NCBI GenBank assembly: GCA_947652115.1
Contig: OX393568.1
Location: 18,710,132 to 18,774,131, forward strand
DNA: 64,000 bases
Reading direction: 5' to 3'
DNA from: Blastomussa wellsi
Lineage: Eukaryota; Cnidaria; Anthozoa; Scleractinia; Plerogyridae
Of the stretch, positions 20,932 through 32,521 are shown piece after piece. The notes under the pieces were generated by a model that was not told the origin of the DNA, made no database searches, and saw only the letters and a program-made list of their open reading frames with translations. Position 1 is the first letter of the stretch; each line of letters opens with the position of its first letter. Both the position numbers and the translations under genes were made by a program.

Positions 20932-21194
20932 ACATTGTTCTAAGCTGTGATTGAGAAACACATGGAATCGGTGGATTACATTCATACTTGCTGCTGAAAT
21001 AAGAGTATATATAGGTGATGTGCATTACGCTTTTGATTCACACACTGTCCCTGTGCAATGCCTGGAGTCCAATCGTTTCTCCATTCAAATCCGCGACAAA
21101 TTCTCCATGAACATGGCTTCCACATTGGGTACAATACTGTGCCAAAGGCGGCTTTACCGAGAACGAGGAAGCTCAACAATTGCAGAGGCGCCAT
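20932..21194 (-). pseudogene. Array copy 5: six-cysteine exon with a frameshift
   Basis: The ATG is at 21194-21192. A signal peptide and C-x4-C-x17-C with EWRNDWTPGIAQGQC are intact. After NAHH the sequence CTATATATACTCTTATTTCAG changes frame, so the direct reading stops at 20982. The remaining part (ECNPPIPCVSQSQLRTMC) and the donor AATGT|GTAAGTAT are intact one frame away. The break falls in a TATATA run, so a slippage indel or an assembly error is possible. TTATTTCAG resembles an acceptor, but no matching donor is apparent and no other copy has an intron there. Confidence 0.62.
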
Positions 21195-21307
21195 TTTCTC
21201 AGAGAAAAGCTATGCTTTACCAGCTTGTATAATGAGTATAATAGGATCAAAGACTTCAATTTTTCATTAATTCGTTGTAATTTGCAAAGTCATGTAAGTT
21301 CTGCTAC

Positions 21308-21342
21308 GATATGGAGATTTTGATGAATTTACCCAGCTGTTG
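21308..21342 (-). promoter_or_regulatory. CAGCTG block upstream of copy 5
   Basis: GATATGGAGATTTTGATGAA then TTTACCCAGCTGTT, about 140 bases upstream of the ATG; best preserved example together with the orphan block. Confidence 0.45.
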
Positions 21343-21699
21343 TACAGGAGACGTTTGTTCAAGTTGACACGTGTAATAACACTGCAGAAAAAAAAAAACA
21401 TTCATTCTAAACTGAACTTGACTAAAGTTTTCTTGTATTTTTTTCAGTTAGATCAACGAAACATGTCCATTTTCAACAAACTGTGAACAGGTTTAAAGCA
21501 AACACAAGTACACCGCAAATAAATTAGCAAACTTCGCCCCAGGAGTCGAACCCATGGCTGGGACACTCGGAATTCTTTTTCCGGAATATACCTATGTCAC
21601 TTACTGAAAAACGCCATCACTGACTTCAAAAGTCAACTTGCAAGTGCGGTACAATTTATTACCGGCGATTGAATAATATCTTGATTGCTGGCATATATA

Positions 21700-22005
21700 A
21701 CAATTATTCCATGAGCCCGCGTTGGATATGAAGTGATAAAATAACCAACGAGCGCGCAGCGCGAGTTGGTTATAATCACTTCATATCCAACAAGGGCGAA
21801 TGGAATAATTGTTTTAGTAAATTCTCAAACCGGGTTTTGCCGCCGATTTTTATTTCCACAATTTTACATAGCGTCCGGAAAGAGCATACAACTCCCGACT
21901 TTCCATATGACGTAAAACTCCGACTATTGGCTCATAGTCGGAGTTTTTTAGCCAATCAAAAAGCTAGAAATGCAATAGTCGGAGCTGAGAATATACTAAA
22001 CTAAA
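21700..22005 (+). mobile_element. Foldback/MITE copy A
   Basis: A near-perfect palindrome of about 110 bases (arms CCGCGTTGGATATGAAGTGA and TCACTTCATATCCAAC, tip CGAGCGCGCAGCGCGAG) is bounded by CAATTATTCCAT and ATGGAATAATTG. A second smaller palindrome follows (CTCCGACTATTGGCTCATAGTCGGAG split about its centre), and the element ends near GAGAATATACTAAAC. The same set of modules is present in reverse at 37.3-37.6 kb. No coding sequence. Confidence 0.75.
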
Positions 22006-22089
22006 TTATTTTCGTCATCTATGCTTTGATAAAATATTGATATTGGTTAAAAAATGATATTTGAGGAGAACTCTAAATAATGGTCTACT

Positions 22090-22290
22090 AAGGAAAGAAA
22101 AACTTCAAAGAGGATCGATGGCTAAGGATGGGAACGATTTAGACAGATTGCAAGTGACGAATTTCAAAAATTTAGGTGTCCCCAATTAGTAGAGGGGAGT
22201 CTCCCTTTGGTTAACGTATTTTAAGACACGTTAATAAAGTTTTTGATTGATTGGTAGGCTAAATTTTTCAAAATTCGCAATTCACGACGT
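22090..22290 (+). repeat. Partial copy of the GGAGCTACGT MITE family
   Basis: ACTAAGGAAAGAAAAACTTC, GATGGCTAAGGATGGGAACG and GCTAAATTTTTCAAAATTCG match internal parts of the complete copies at 39.1 and 45.2 kb. The termini are lost and the copy is interrupted by about 60 unrelated bases. Confidence 0.55.
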
Positions 22291-23940
22291 AGATCCTTTA
22301 ATGCGTGACGAAGCGTCAAGAAAACAAACAAACGAAGGAAATTTAAAAAAAGAAGCAAAACAACAACAAATTTACAGCACACATGAAAAGGTTTGTGTAA
22401 GAGATGAATATGAATTGTCTAAGAGATGAATGTTTCTTCATTTATACTCGGAAATTGAAATCCGTTTATGAATTGTGCGTCCCAGTTCTTTCAGTGTTCT
22501 TAATTTTATAGTCAATGTATGGTTTGCTATCACTCTCCGTCTACTGCACCAAAAAGGGTAACTGCGTTTAAACGTTTGATGTGTTTACAGAAAATTAAAT
22601 CGGCTGAAGATAAAATCCCGCTTTCATCAGAAAAGAATATCAATTAATCTATGTCAAAAGAACATCTCTTTGATTTTCACGTGCGAGCACTTTTTGCCGC
22701 TTCTACTTACGTTTAATTACACACCGTAATGGTGAACAAGCAAATTTGACAGGCACTATCCACAAGTGGTCGAGAGCTGCAGGTTGCAAATCAGTGACTT
22801 TACAGGTCAAACTAAACAACGGGGTACCTTTTGTCCTATTAAAATGGCGCATTATTCATTTATTATTTCACAGAATATCAACTGTTGAGTCCCACGAGCG
22901 TGTGAATCTGAGTTAAACGGCAAGAGTTCGTAGTTTGGCACCGTGACAAACCACCAACGGTATTCAAAAGCAGCTTCCATGATTTTTCTTTTCAGTGTGG
23001 CGTTTCTCCAGCGCTTTGTAGTGGTCGACGGTGACACTGGTAACCAGTTAGGTGAGATCAAAATATTGTCGACATCAATTTAAAAAGGTTCTTTGATAAT
23101 CATGTTCTCGAGACCAACAAAGAAAACACTCCTGATTTCCTGAAATCACTTCTAGTTTACCAATTAACTTAATCGGTTTTCGAGCGACAGACTATCCGTT
23201 GACATGACTGGTATATAAATTCTCCCTTTGGACTGTTGCGCATTTCCTGTAAAGCTAGTTATGAGATTTCGGAGGGGCATCAAAGAGTCCAATTCCGTTT
23301 GGTTGACTTATTTTTGTTTTCAATCCTAGCCTCCACGTCCGCTCAAAAACGGTTAAATCTAATGGACCGAGGAACTTAAAACTTCAAGACGTTAAAAAGG
23401 CTATTTCTATTGTAAATATTACCCTTACTTAAAAGCTCGTTCAAGGCACTCAATTGCGGAAAGCAAGATTAGAATGAAAATCCAACATGTCATTATATCA
23501 GAAAATAGTAAACCTCCTAGTCCAAAACGCACCTCAATCTGATACCTTAGCGTTAGGTATTTCTAGATGCTTGTTTCAATTGCATCCGAAGTAACCAATA
23601 AAATACATTGTTTTCACGACAAAAATACCACGGTCTCTTAAAAGGGCTGCGAAAGTGGCCGGTACTTCTATTGCTGTTTCAAGCTGTGTCGTTCACAGTG
23701 ATTGGTTAAAGAAAATTAAACTCGCGCCACCATTGGTGTTCAATTTCCCACGTTTGGTTTCAGCTACGTTTGTTTGCTTGTAGCTCGCATTGGTTCACCA
23801 TTCATTTGCTGTGATTGATTGACTGATCATTTCTTTAACTCGTATTTCATTTGTTCAATGCATTGTCCAACTTTGTGGCACGTTTAGCCCCTAATGCAGA
23901 ATTTTTAGCTGTTTCTCTACTAATGTTTCTTTTGTTCAAG
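22291..23940. other. Presumed 5' region of the protease gene, exons not identified
   Basis: A signal-peptide exon should lie here or further left, because the first recognised exon starts in mid-domain with a phase-2 acceptor. No convincing ATG plus signal peptide plus donor was found. The minus frame at 22852-23061 has no recognisable domain. Confidence 0.4.
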
Positions 23941-24844
23941 GTTACGATAACCTGGGATGCTGGCATCTCCCGGATAATAATACAGCGATAGCGGAAAGCC
24001 TAGAGGGACATCACAATGGGCTAGAGGGATTCTACTGGGATAGGTAAAGAATAGATAACACATATTTCGTAACTTAGCAAATGAATGCGAAGAAAGCTAG
24101 TGCATCTATCGGTTATAGGGCATCTTTCACTCACCTATATGTCCGGAACAAAGAGTGATGGCTGAGCATATTTTCAAATGTCCAAGGATTTGCGAAAACG
24201 ATCCGAAGTAGATTGACGAAGTTGCTGTGAGAGAAAGTCTGAAGATTTCATGATGGCCTCCGTTGAACTGGAATAGTAAAAACACAAAGTACATGCAATT
24301 TAATTGTTTATTTAAGACGAATTCCACTCAAATTTCAAGCAATAAGTGCAAAGATACCATACATTCTCAAAATCACCACGTGATTAATTTTGAATAAACT
24401 TTTACCATGTTTATGTGGGTTTCTGGTATCTTGTTTTGCCTGTATTGCTTGAATGTTGAGCAGAAACCGTTTTAAAAACTTGTAATTATTGTTATTTTTT
24501 TAATTTGAACGTCTTGATGATGACCAAGAAAATGTACGGCGTTACCGTTCCCATGGAAATCATGATTTTGCATAAACACAGTAAAATATTCTCTTGAAGC
24601 AAATGCTATGTTAACTTAATTCGCACGTGGATAACCTCTAACATGATTTTCTACAGAGTTAACTCCGTCATAAAGTGTGCAGCAGTCGCAAAAGACAACG
24701 GGTTTAAGCATTTCGCCGTTCGTAATGGCGGTGAGTGTTTGGCGAGCGTTAACCTTCAAGCGAGATACAAGGAACACGGAGAGTCGCAAGAATGCTTTGA
24801 AGGAGAAGGAGGCCACGAGGCTATAAACGTTTATAACATAACAG
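23941..24844 (+). CDS. Protease exons 1-2 seen: LGCW/GGEC cysteine-rich domain
   Basis: The two exons join (AG|A, Arg) to give a domain beginning YDNLGCWHLPDNN, then SLEGHHNGLEGFYW, CAAVAKDNGFKHFAVRNGGEC, GESQECFEGEGG and INVYNI. I recall this pattern (LGCW ... C..VA...GF..FAVQNGG.C ... G.S..C..G.GG) from many cnidarian secreted proteins; it loosely resembles WSC-type lectin domains. Its ligand is unknown. The domain precedes the astacin propeptide, an unusual position for a binding module in this protease family. Confidence 0.65.
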
Positions 24845-27800
24845 GTACGAACTCAGATGAATAAACATTTCTTTTTTATATAAAATACGATAAAGCTAAA
24901 ATGGTAAACAAAATTATTGGAATACTTCATCTACCCATGTAAAATAGGGAAATATAAGTGGACTAAGACACTCCCTCCTGTCTCCCTTTCACGTACGTTT
25001 TGTAGATTGACGAATAGTACCACTTATTTCAGTTTACTTAGTGGAATTTCTTGGAAGCAAAAGTTCTCTTTTCCGCAGCCGCATTCGCCAAAATTTCAGT
25101 AATTAATACTTTCAAGGCAGGAGCATTCATGATTGACGTTTTGGGGACATTAGACTTAGCTGAATTTATCTTCGATTCAGGGTGAAGTGAAAATTTGTAG
25201 TCAGCCGATGCTGTTATAAGATACCCCTCTATAACAGACCCACTGGAATCTTTATCCTCACTGGATTTTCGGGAAAAAAGTCACCGGGTTTAATTTCCCA
25301 CTGGGTCCGCTCGTTTTCTGTTTTATTCTTCTTATTTATTATTATTTTTTGCAAAAAAGAATACGCTGGGTCGCACCGCACAGTCAGTGGGTGAAATCAA
25401 AATATTCACTGGGTACTGGCGAGACTAAATTTCCGCTGGGTAGGGCAAAATAATACACTGGGTAGGGTTTCAGTGGGTCTGTTACAGAAGGGTGTTATAA
25501 GTCTGGTCCGTCGAAGCCAATTAACTAGTTTAGCTGTGATGCCGTCAGTCTCCACCAACAGTATTTTTCAGAACCACTCCGACCCGGACGAACACACTAT
25601 ACCAGTGAACCAGCGTATTATCTGGGCAAAGACTTAAATAATATTTTCTAGGCTTGATTGCAGGTAACATTATCAGAAAAACACGTTGATTCAACATGAA
25701 ACTAACCGAGCAATCGATTTCTTTTGTAACCAACAGGGAACGTCCCTTTCCCAGAAGACTTTGAGGGTGACATCCTTCTTACTAAAGTGCAAAAAGCCTT
25801 GACGACGCCATTCCATTTGGACGTAGCAGACGCTGGAGTCTGGGCCAAAGCGGATTATTTATGGCCTGAAAGGACTGTGCCGTATTACATTCCACCTGAA
25901 CTTGGTGAGCTAAGCGACACCTTGCCTCTAACTTAGCCGACAACCAGTTATGTCGTCATGATAGACATCACCAAGTCTAAAGTTTTGTAATATTTTGATG
26001 TGAATTTGTAGCTTAGATATGGTAGATTTTTAGAACATTCACTGGAATTCTGAGTTGGTGGAGGCATTATATCCAATATGTGCCATTAGGAACCCAGCTA
26101 TTTATGACTAGGCGCTTTGTATTTTTAAAGTTTGTAATTTAATGCACTAAGGAATTGTCTTTTCGTCAATTCATCAGAACTTACACCCCCGCCCCCAGGT
26201 CTTAAATGTTCTTACCAGCTTTTCACCGAGCGTTAAGTGAAAATACAAATTATCAAACAGCAGAAATTAGCAGAAAACTGTTTCATAGTCCCCAGATCAG
26301 GCTATATCCCCAGCCACGTTTAGATGAGTTCGCTGTAACCAACGCATGGCTTCAGATCAAGGCTAAGTGTTTTTTTCACTTTTATTGTAAATTTACATTT
26401 CTTTCAAATGTTTGCTCTTTGTTTGTATTTGGGTTTCAGTCGGGCACACTTTAGCTGATAAGTTTTATCATGGTATGCGCCACTGGTTTGAACAGACTTG
26501 TATCAAGTTCATCCCCAGGAAAGCGGGCCACAGAGACTGGATCGAGTTATACAGGGAGAAAAACCCGCTTAGTCGCAGGTAAATTAGGAACTGTATCCCA
26601 TAATTTGATAAAGTTCTTGAACGAAGTCATTGGAACAAAGATGGGTATGACACGATTTGTAAAAGATTCCACCACGGTTAAACGTCTCTTGCGATGAAAT
26701 TGAGGTATAGGAAAGAGCATATAAAATAGTTGCTGGGTGCAACTGCTTTTTGTTTTTTTTTTCATAAAAACGAGTGTTTTTGCTGTTCAAATGTTCTGCG
26801 CCTGACAAAATCACTTTGACAATGGCGTCGACAAGTTCGCATTTCGGCGTTTTCAAATACTCAGAACCTTTTCAGTAAATATTAAGCAAATAACAGTGAA
26901 AATTAAAACCTTATCTTCCCAGTACTTTTCTTATTTTTAGCGCTTGACTGCGGTTAAGTATAAGATAGACTATACTCAAATTATTATGCAACAAAAGGAT
27001 ATCCTTGTTCTTAAACGATAAAAAAATATCTTAGCGACTAGCACCGAACCATCGTTTTTTTTATATTTCTCTTTTACGATTTAAGAACAGCCTCTTCCCT
27101 TGGTTATTGAATTGTCTGAAATGTTATTTTTCTCTTGATTTTCAAATGAAATATGTCGAATTTTTCCTGCAAACAGATACACTTTGACAGGTATCCGTTT
27201 CAATTCTAAAACTGAGGTTTATTTCAGATGCGCCTCTTCAATTGGCCGAATAGGTGGCTATGAACCAATCAAACTGGGAGATCACTGTCCTCCTGGCAGC
27301 GTCATACATGAGGTGGGACACGCGCTCGGTTTATGGCATACACAGTCTCGGCCTGATAGGGACAAATATGTTCAGATAATCTGGGAAAATATTTTGCCAG
27401 GTAACCACTGCATCATGTTGTCTAACACAAATTCAAACAACTGCAAGATTCTAGAAAAATGCTCGCTTTTAGGTAACACTCACAATCTTCGGAAAACTCA
27501 AGCTAAAACAAGTCGTGAATAATTGCCAGTTTGTTGAGAGCAGTGCAAACACAAGCGGTAATTGAGGGTTAAGTATACAAACTATACCCTCAAACAAAAA
27601 TATTAATTGCCTTATTAAATTAAGGTGATCCTTCAGTATTGCATTGCGCATCCTTGCTGCGCAGAATTTTACGCGTGATTAGCGCGCGCACATGAACAAT
27701 ATGGCGGCTTTTTCCATACGGATTTCCTCACGAGCGAAATAAATCGTTGTTATTCTCGTAAACAAGCACCGTGACCTTAATATTTTTTATTGCAGAATTT

Positions 27801-30800
27801 AGGTGTACAAATGATCATCTTTAAGTTAAAAAAGTAAAGAGAGAAATTTTTGAATAGAAAAAAAGATTTAGTTTAAACCTCTCAGAAAACCGTTACTCGA
27901 TTATGCCAATTATAGCCTTGAGAACAACGACCCAAGGAACGTTTTGAGTCAGTATCGTTTGATTTTGCCTGCGTTTTTCCATAAGTTACATGTTACATTG
28001 TTCATATAATCGAGACTTGCTAGTTATCAAGTTTTTTTCCAAGTACGGTGACCTACCTTTCTTATTGTATTTTTCGAAACAGTGCTTGGAAGGGAACATT
28101 CAGGGGAAGTTTAAAAAAATCGTTGGACAACTTTTATTTCTGAGGAATCACCTTAAACTTCTTTCAATGTACAATTACAATGTTCTTGTAATCTATCTGC
28201 TTGACAAACTGAATATCTTGGTACAAATTACACCGTCGATACTCTGTTTTGAACAAAACTGTGCAGAAGCAACTGGAAGTTTATTTGGTTGTTGTAATGT
28301 AACTCTACCTTGGTAAAAGCTGGTACTGAGAGAAAAAGGTTTCTCTCATACGACGAAACATGGTCAGGATACACGAAGAATCTTATCCCTAGGCCACATC
28401 ATACATCCCGGGAACTTCCCATACTGCAATTCACCTGCCTGAACATGTTCACTCTTTATTCTAACAGGGAAATCAGATCAGTTCAAGAAATACAACCACG
28501 GCACTGTCGACACATTAAAGGTTAAGTACGACTACATGAGTATTATGCATTACGGAAAAGACTACTTTGCAAAGCTGGATTCAGAAAGAAGGCATTATCT
28601 AATGACAATCAAGACCAAGGATCCCAGATATCAGAACGAGATTGGCCAAAGACAGTACCTAACACCCAGTGATATCTTGATGATTAATACTATTTATGGA
28701 TGCCCAGGTAATACATAACATGTTATTACGGCAGAGCTCTACAAAGAAATTGTGGATTTTATATAGCCGTTTGAGCTCAGTTATTGGGAAGACTTAGAGA
28801 TCCGGTATGGAAAGCCGCAAGTAAATTCTTGCAACGAAATCGACTCTATGTATAGTCCTTCAGAAATTCTGATATTCTATATCTCACATTCCTAGTTTTT
28901 ATATATAATTATTTTCAGATTATCCACATATGTGGCACACGGGGAGCTGGAATGATTGCTCAGCTCCATGTGGCTCGGGTTATCAGTCAAGAGACGTGTA
29001 CTGTGCAAAGAGCGGCAGAGAGAAAGTTTCTTCGAAATATTGCAGCAAGACAAAACTTCCAGATAAATCTCGTAAATGCTATGGAAAGCAGTGTGGTAAG
29101 TATATTTAATCATTTGCATATCCCTTGGTTCACATGCGCTGTGTTGCCTAACGACAACAAAAATGGGCTCCTGAAGCCTATATCAATCTTTTTATTGATT
29201 CGTGTATTCAGTGGGCCAAATTCACCCTAAGTCGACAGGTGGGCATGAACGACCAATGGGTAGAATACATATACCTTAAGAAACAAGCCATTATTGGTAA
29301 CAAAATTAACATTTGTTGCTGTTCAGTGACCCTTTGAGCCAACACATTATTCTGAAATCACTCACTGAATTAGTCAGTGAGCTTCAATGTGTCGGTTGCT
29401 ATAATACGTGAACAGTGAGCGTGTCTGTTTTTTTACAATGCCTACTCAGCCACGACAATTTACTCCGTGCATAACCAATACTCGTTTTTATTTCGTCTAG
29501 AAACCTGTCCACGGGACTGGCTTTTATTCAGCAGCGCCTGTTATCAAGTGAACTTGGACAAGAAAAGCCTACCAGATGCAACTGTTGCATGTCTCGATAA
29601 TGGAGCAGGAATTCTAACACTGAGGAGCGTCGAAGAAGAAAACTTTTTGCGAGGAGAACTGGAAAAGGACAATCTTAACAATATGTTTTACTGGCTGGGT
29701 ATGCGAGCGTTTTAAATTTTCAATGTTATTTCTAGAGTCTTGAATGGTTCTCCAAGGGGCTCGTAAACTAAAGAAACTAAGAGAGGATGAGATAATTATG
29801 TAAATACGTCCCAATATCGGTATGGGGCCAGTTCATGTCATTTCAATCATAAGGGGCATAAGCTGATAGTTATTTTCAGTAGGAGTGATACATTGTAACT
29901 TAACTGAAATCCTAGCCATAGCGGTTTCTTAGTCCAAAAAATTCAACAATACTGAACAGAAGTCTTCTATAAGAGGTAACAACTTTGTCTATTATAGGAG
30001 CAAAGTACAGCCCAACAAAAGGTAACTTTATCTGGCCTGATGATACAGAAGTGTTTTACAATGCGTGGAACCCAGGGGAGCAACGATTCGGATTGGACTG
30101 TGCGTTAATGGTGAATAGGAAAGGTTGGGGTACAGATAGGTGCGACATGGAAAGGAGTTATATTTGTAAGAAAGGTGCGTTAAACTTCGTGGCTGCCAAT
30201 AATTAGAGTATAAGACATATAAGGAAAACTGGGTCATTGACCCTAAGCGTATATGTTAAAGGAACCAACTAGCCATTAGTTAACACGTTAAGGGTAAAAT
30301 CCGGCAGCGGCTTCAATCCACACTGCCCCTTCCTGCCCCATACAATAAAACTAAAACGCAATAAAATGAGGAGAGAAAAATAAATAAATAACAAAATGCG
30401 AATGGTTTCTTAAGAATTGAAGACTTACAAACGAAGTGAAGTCAAGGTAAAGTCGGAAAGGAAAGAAGACTACAAGTGGCATACAAAAGGCTGGGGCGAG
30501 TGTTCGGTGTCATGTGGTGGAGGACAAAGGAATAGGAAGACATTATGTGCTGGAAAGGACAAGAAAAGGGTGGACGACTCTTTGTGTCAAGGTACTATAA
30601 TTATAAATTACATGCGCTCCCTCTTCAGCCGCTTTACTGTATCTAAACTCTCTATAAAAAGACATCTCTACAAGCAGATAAGTTGGTGCTTGTCGCCATG
30701 CTCTCCGTCTTCAGGGAGTTAACTGTATTGCTGATGTAGGTTGAAATTAAACTTTTATCTCGCATAGATCCTCCGCCGGCTGCTTGGAAAGACTGCAACG

Positions 30801-32521
30801 TGGATCCTTGCCCTTCTCATTACAAATGGCACGTTGGGGAATGGAACGAATGTAGTAAGACTTGTGGAGGAGGAATCAAACGGCGAACCAAAATGTGTGC
30901 TGGAAAGGATATGATTTCTACGTCGTGGAAATTATGCAAAGAACAATTACCAGTTACCAAAAAGAAGTAAAAGGAGTTAATGCACTTTTAAGTAAATTTA
31001 AAATTGGTAGCGTACCCTGGCAGCGCGACAAAGTGGTTGAAGCGCCACACATGAAGTATGGAGTTCCCAGGTTCACGTCACGCTCTATCCACCACGTGGA
31101 GTTGTTTCTAGTCTGACTCTAGTTTAACTATTCAGCCTTGTTTGTAAACAGCCAACTGGTTCGTCTCCTGGCTGTTGGGATTTTATTTTTGAGCTCGTTA
31201 TGTTTAATATGAATAGTTGATTCGTTTCCGCTTGATTAATAAAAGCCTAAGAACTAGCTTGGTGTAGCTATATGCACTTCTCCAACACAGCTGGCTCGAG
31301 CCGTAAAACCAGAAGCGAAGCCAAAACTAAGGACAATAGACCAATTCCGATATATTAATATTCTAACATGTTGGCGAGGCTTAGAATTCAATATATCGGA
31401 ATTGATCTATTAATTTTTTCCCAACACAGGTGCAATGTTGAGCCTTGCCCAAAAAGAAAGACTCGAGTACCATCATCACCAATTTGGAAGGTGAGTCCTG
31501 TTCATATAAATTTAGGTTTAAATTTGATTTCCATCCCGTACTGCGAAGTCTCTGGATTGTTTTTTTATTTTGTTTTGTCAACGTACAATCTTAGATCTAA
31601 TTCAGGCATTTTATTAGAGCCACCTAGAGGTAAGATGCTGGCAACCCTGGGTGAACGTGCATTTCAAGCGGCTGCCCCGCATCTGTGGAATGAACTCCTA
31701 TTGCAATTACGCACTATTGGATCTGTAGAAACTTTTAAGAATTCAATTAAGACTTTCCTTTTTAGGCAATCTTTTCAATAGTGGTTAAGGTACGAATTTT
31801 ATTTCATATTGTTAATTTGAACTGTAATATATCATTATATTTGAATTAGTCGTGATTCTAATAATTAGAGACATTAATTGTAAAGCGCTATTGATCTGTC
31901 ATTGTAAATAGCGCTCTATAAGAAATAAATTATTATTATTATTATTATTATTTGAATTCGGTGATACACTACGTTTTGGTAGTAACGTGCACAAAGTTTT
32001 GTAATCGACCATTACGCGTCTTTTCATTCAGGAATGCCCGATAAGTTAAAACGTCTGTTTGGAATATCGAGTTTTTCTATTGTTTATTATTGTTTTGCAT
32101 AAGTATAAGGCTTTAACAATAAAAAAAATGGTAAGTTTACCCTGGAGTTTTCATTTGGCTTGTAAACATTCCTTCACGTGAGTCTCATATAAACAGTAAT
32201 TAATCCTGCGATTGCGCATTACGAACTGGAAATCGTATTTCATCTCATAGTTTAATCTGAGGATTTAAGAGCTTCCGACTTATAACACCTCTGCCCATTA
32301 AGTCAAAACCGTTAATCTGCAGCTTTTTATTTTCTTCTCAGGTGAGTTCGTGGAGTAAATGTTCTAAGACTTGCGGGTCTGGGCACCAGATAAGAGAAGT
32401 ATTTTGTTCCAGGAACGACAATAAACCACTGAATACAACGTCATGTGCTGGGAAAACTAAACCTGTTGGCTTGCAACGATGTTTTGTGAAGGATTGCACA
32501 CTTAAAAGAGGTTTGTGCTAA
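23941..32521 (+). CDS. Mosaic astacin metalloprotease with TSP1 and C-type lectin domains
   Basis: Thirteen exons with matching phases and GT-AG borders: 23941-24043, 24657-24844, 25737-25904, 26440-26578, 27228-27400, 28468-28707, 28919-29095, 29501-29698, 29998-30174, 30415-30591, 30768-30966, 31430-31490 and 32342-32521 (stop TAA 32519-32521; AATAAA at 32559). Domain order: a Cys-rich LGCW/GGEC domain, astacin propeptide with the FEGD switch motif, catalytic zinc site HEVGHALGLWH and Met-turn SIMHY, a TSP1 repeat, one C-type lectin domain over two exons, then two to three TSP1 repeats. The protein is predicted to be a secreted zinc endopeptidase acting on extracellular matrix or prey/pathogen surfaces; the lectin and TSP1 parts would target it. 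The Glu that normally follows the third zinc His in astacins is Thr here. The start of the protein is not identified, and no alternative gene model fits as well. Confidence 0.85.
25221..25492. mobile_element. Short TIR element in a protease intron
   Basis: Inverted ends CCCCTCTATAACAGACCCAC and GTGGGTCTGTTACAGAAGGG bracket ~270 bases. The 9-bp direct repeat TGTTATAAG flanks it (25212-25220 and 25493-25501). Internal CACTGGGT/CCGCTGGGT phrases recur. No coding capacity. Confidence 0.7.
31335..31412. repeat. Inverted repeat just upstream of a splice acceptor
   Basis: AATAGACCAATTCCGATATA (31335 on) and TATATCGGAATTGATCTATT (to 31412) form a ~22-bp stem with a ~35-base loop. It ends 17 bases before the acceptor of the exon at 31430. 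Confidence 0.7.
31560..31953 (+). mobile_element. CR1/L2-like LINE, 3' terminal fragment
   Basis: An open frame to 31781 has the characteristic RT C-terminus: GERAFQAAAPHLWNELL, then GSVETFKNSIKTFLF. It is followed by ~150 bases of 3' UTR and an (ATT)n tail. It is 5' truncated and inserted in the intron following the protease exon at 31430-31490, in the same orientation as the gene. Confidence 0.8.

Noticed and set aside
20982..21000. Intron inside array copy 5 at TTATTTCAG
   Set aside because: No donor fits, and the same region is continuous coding in copies 1-3; an indel is more likely.
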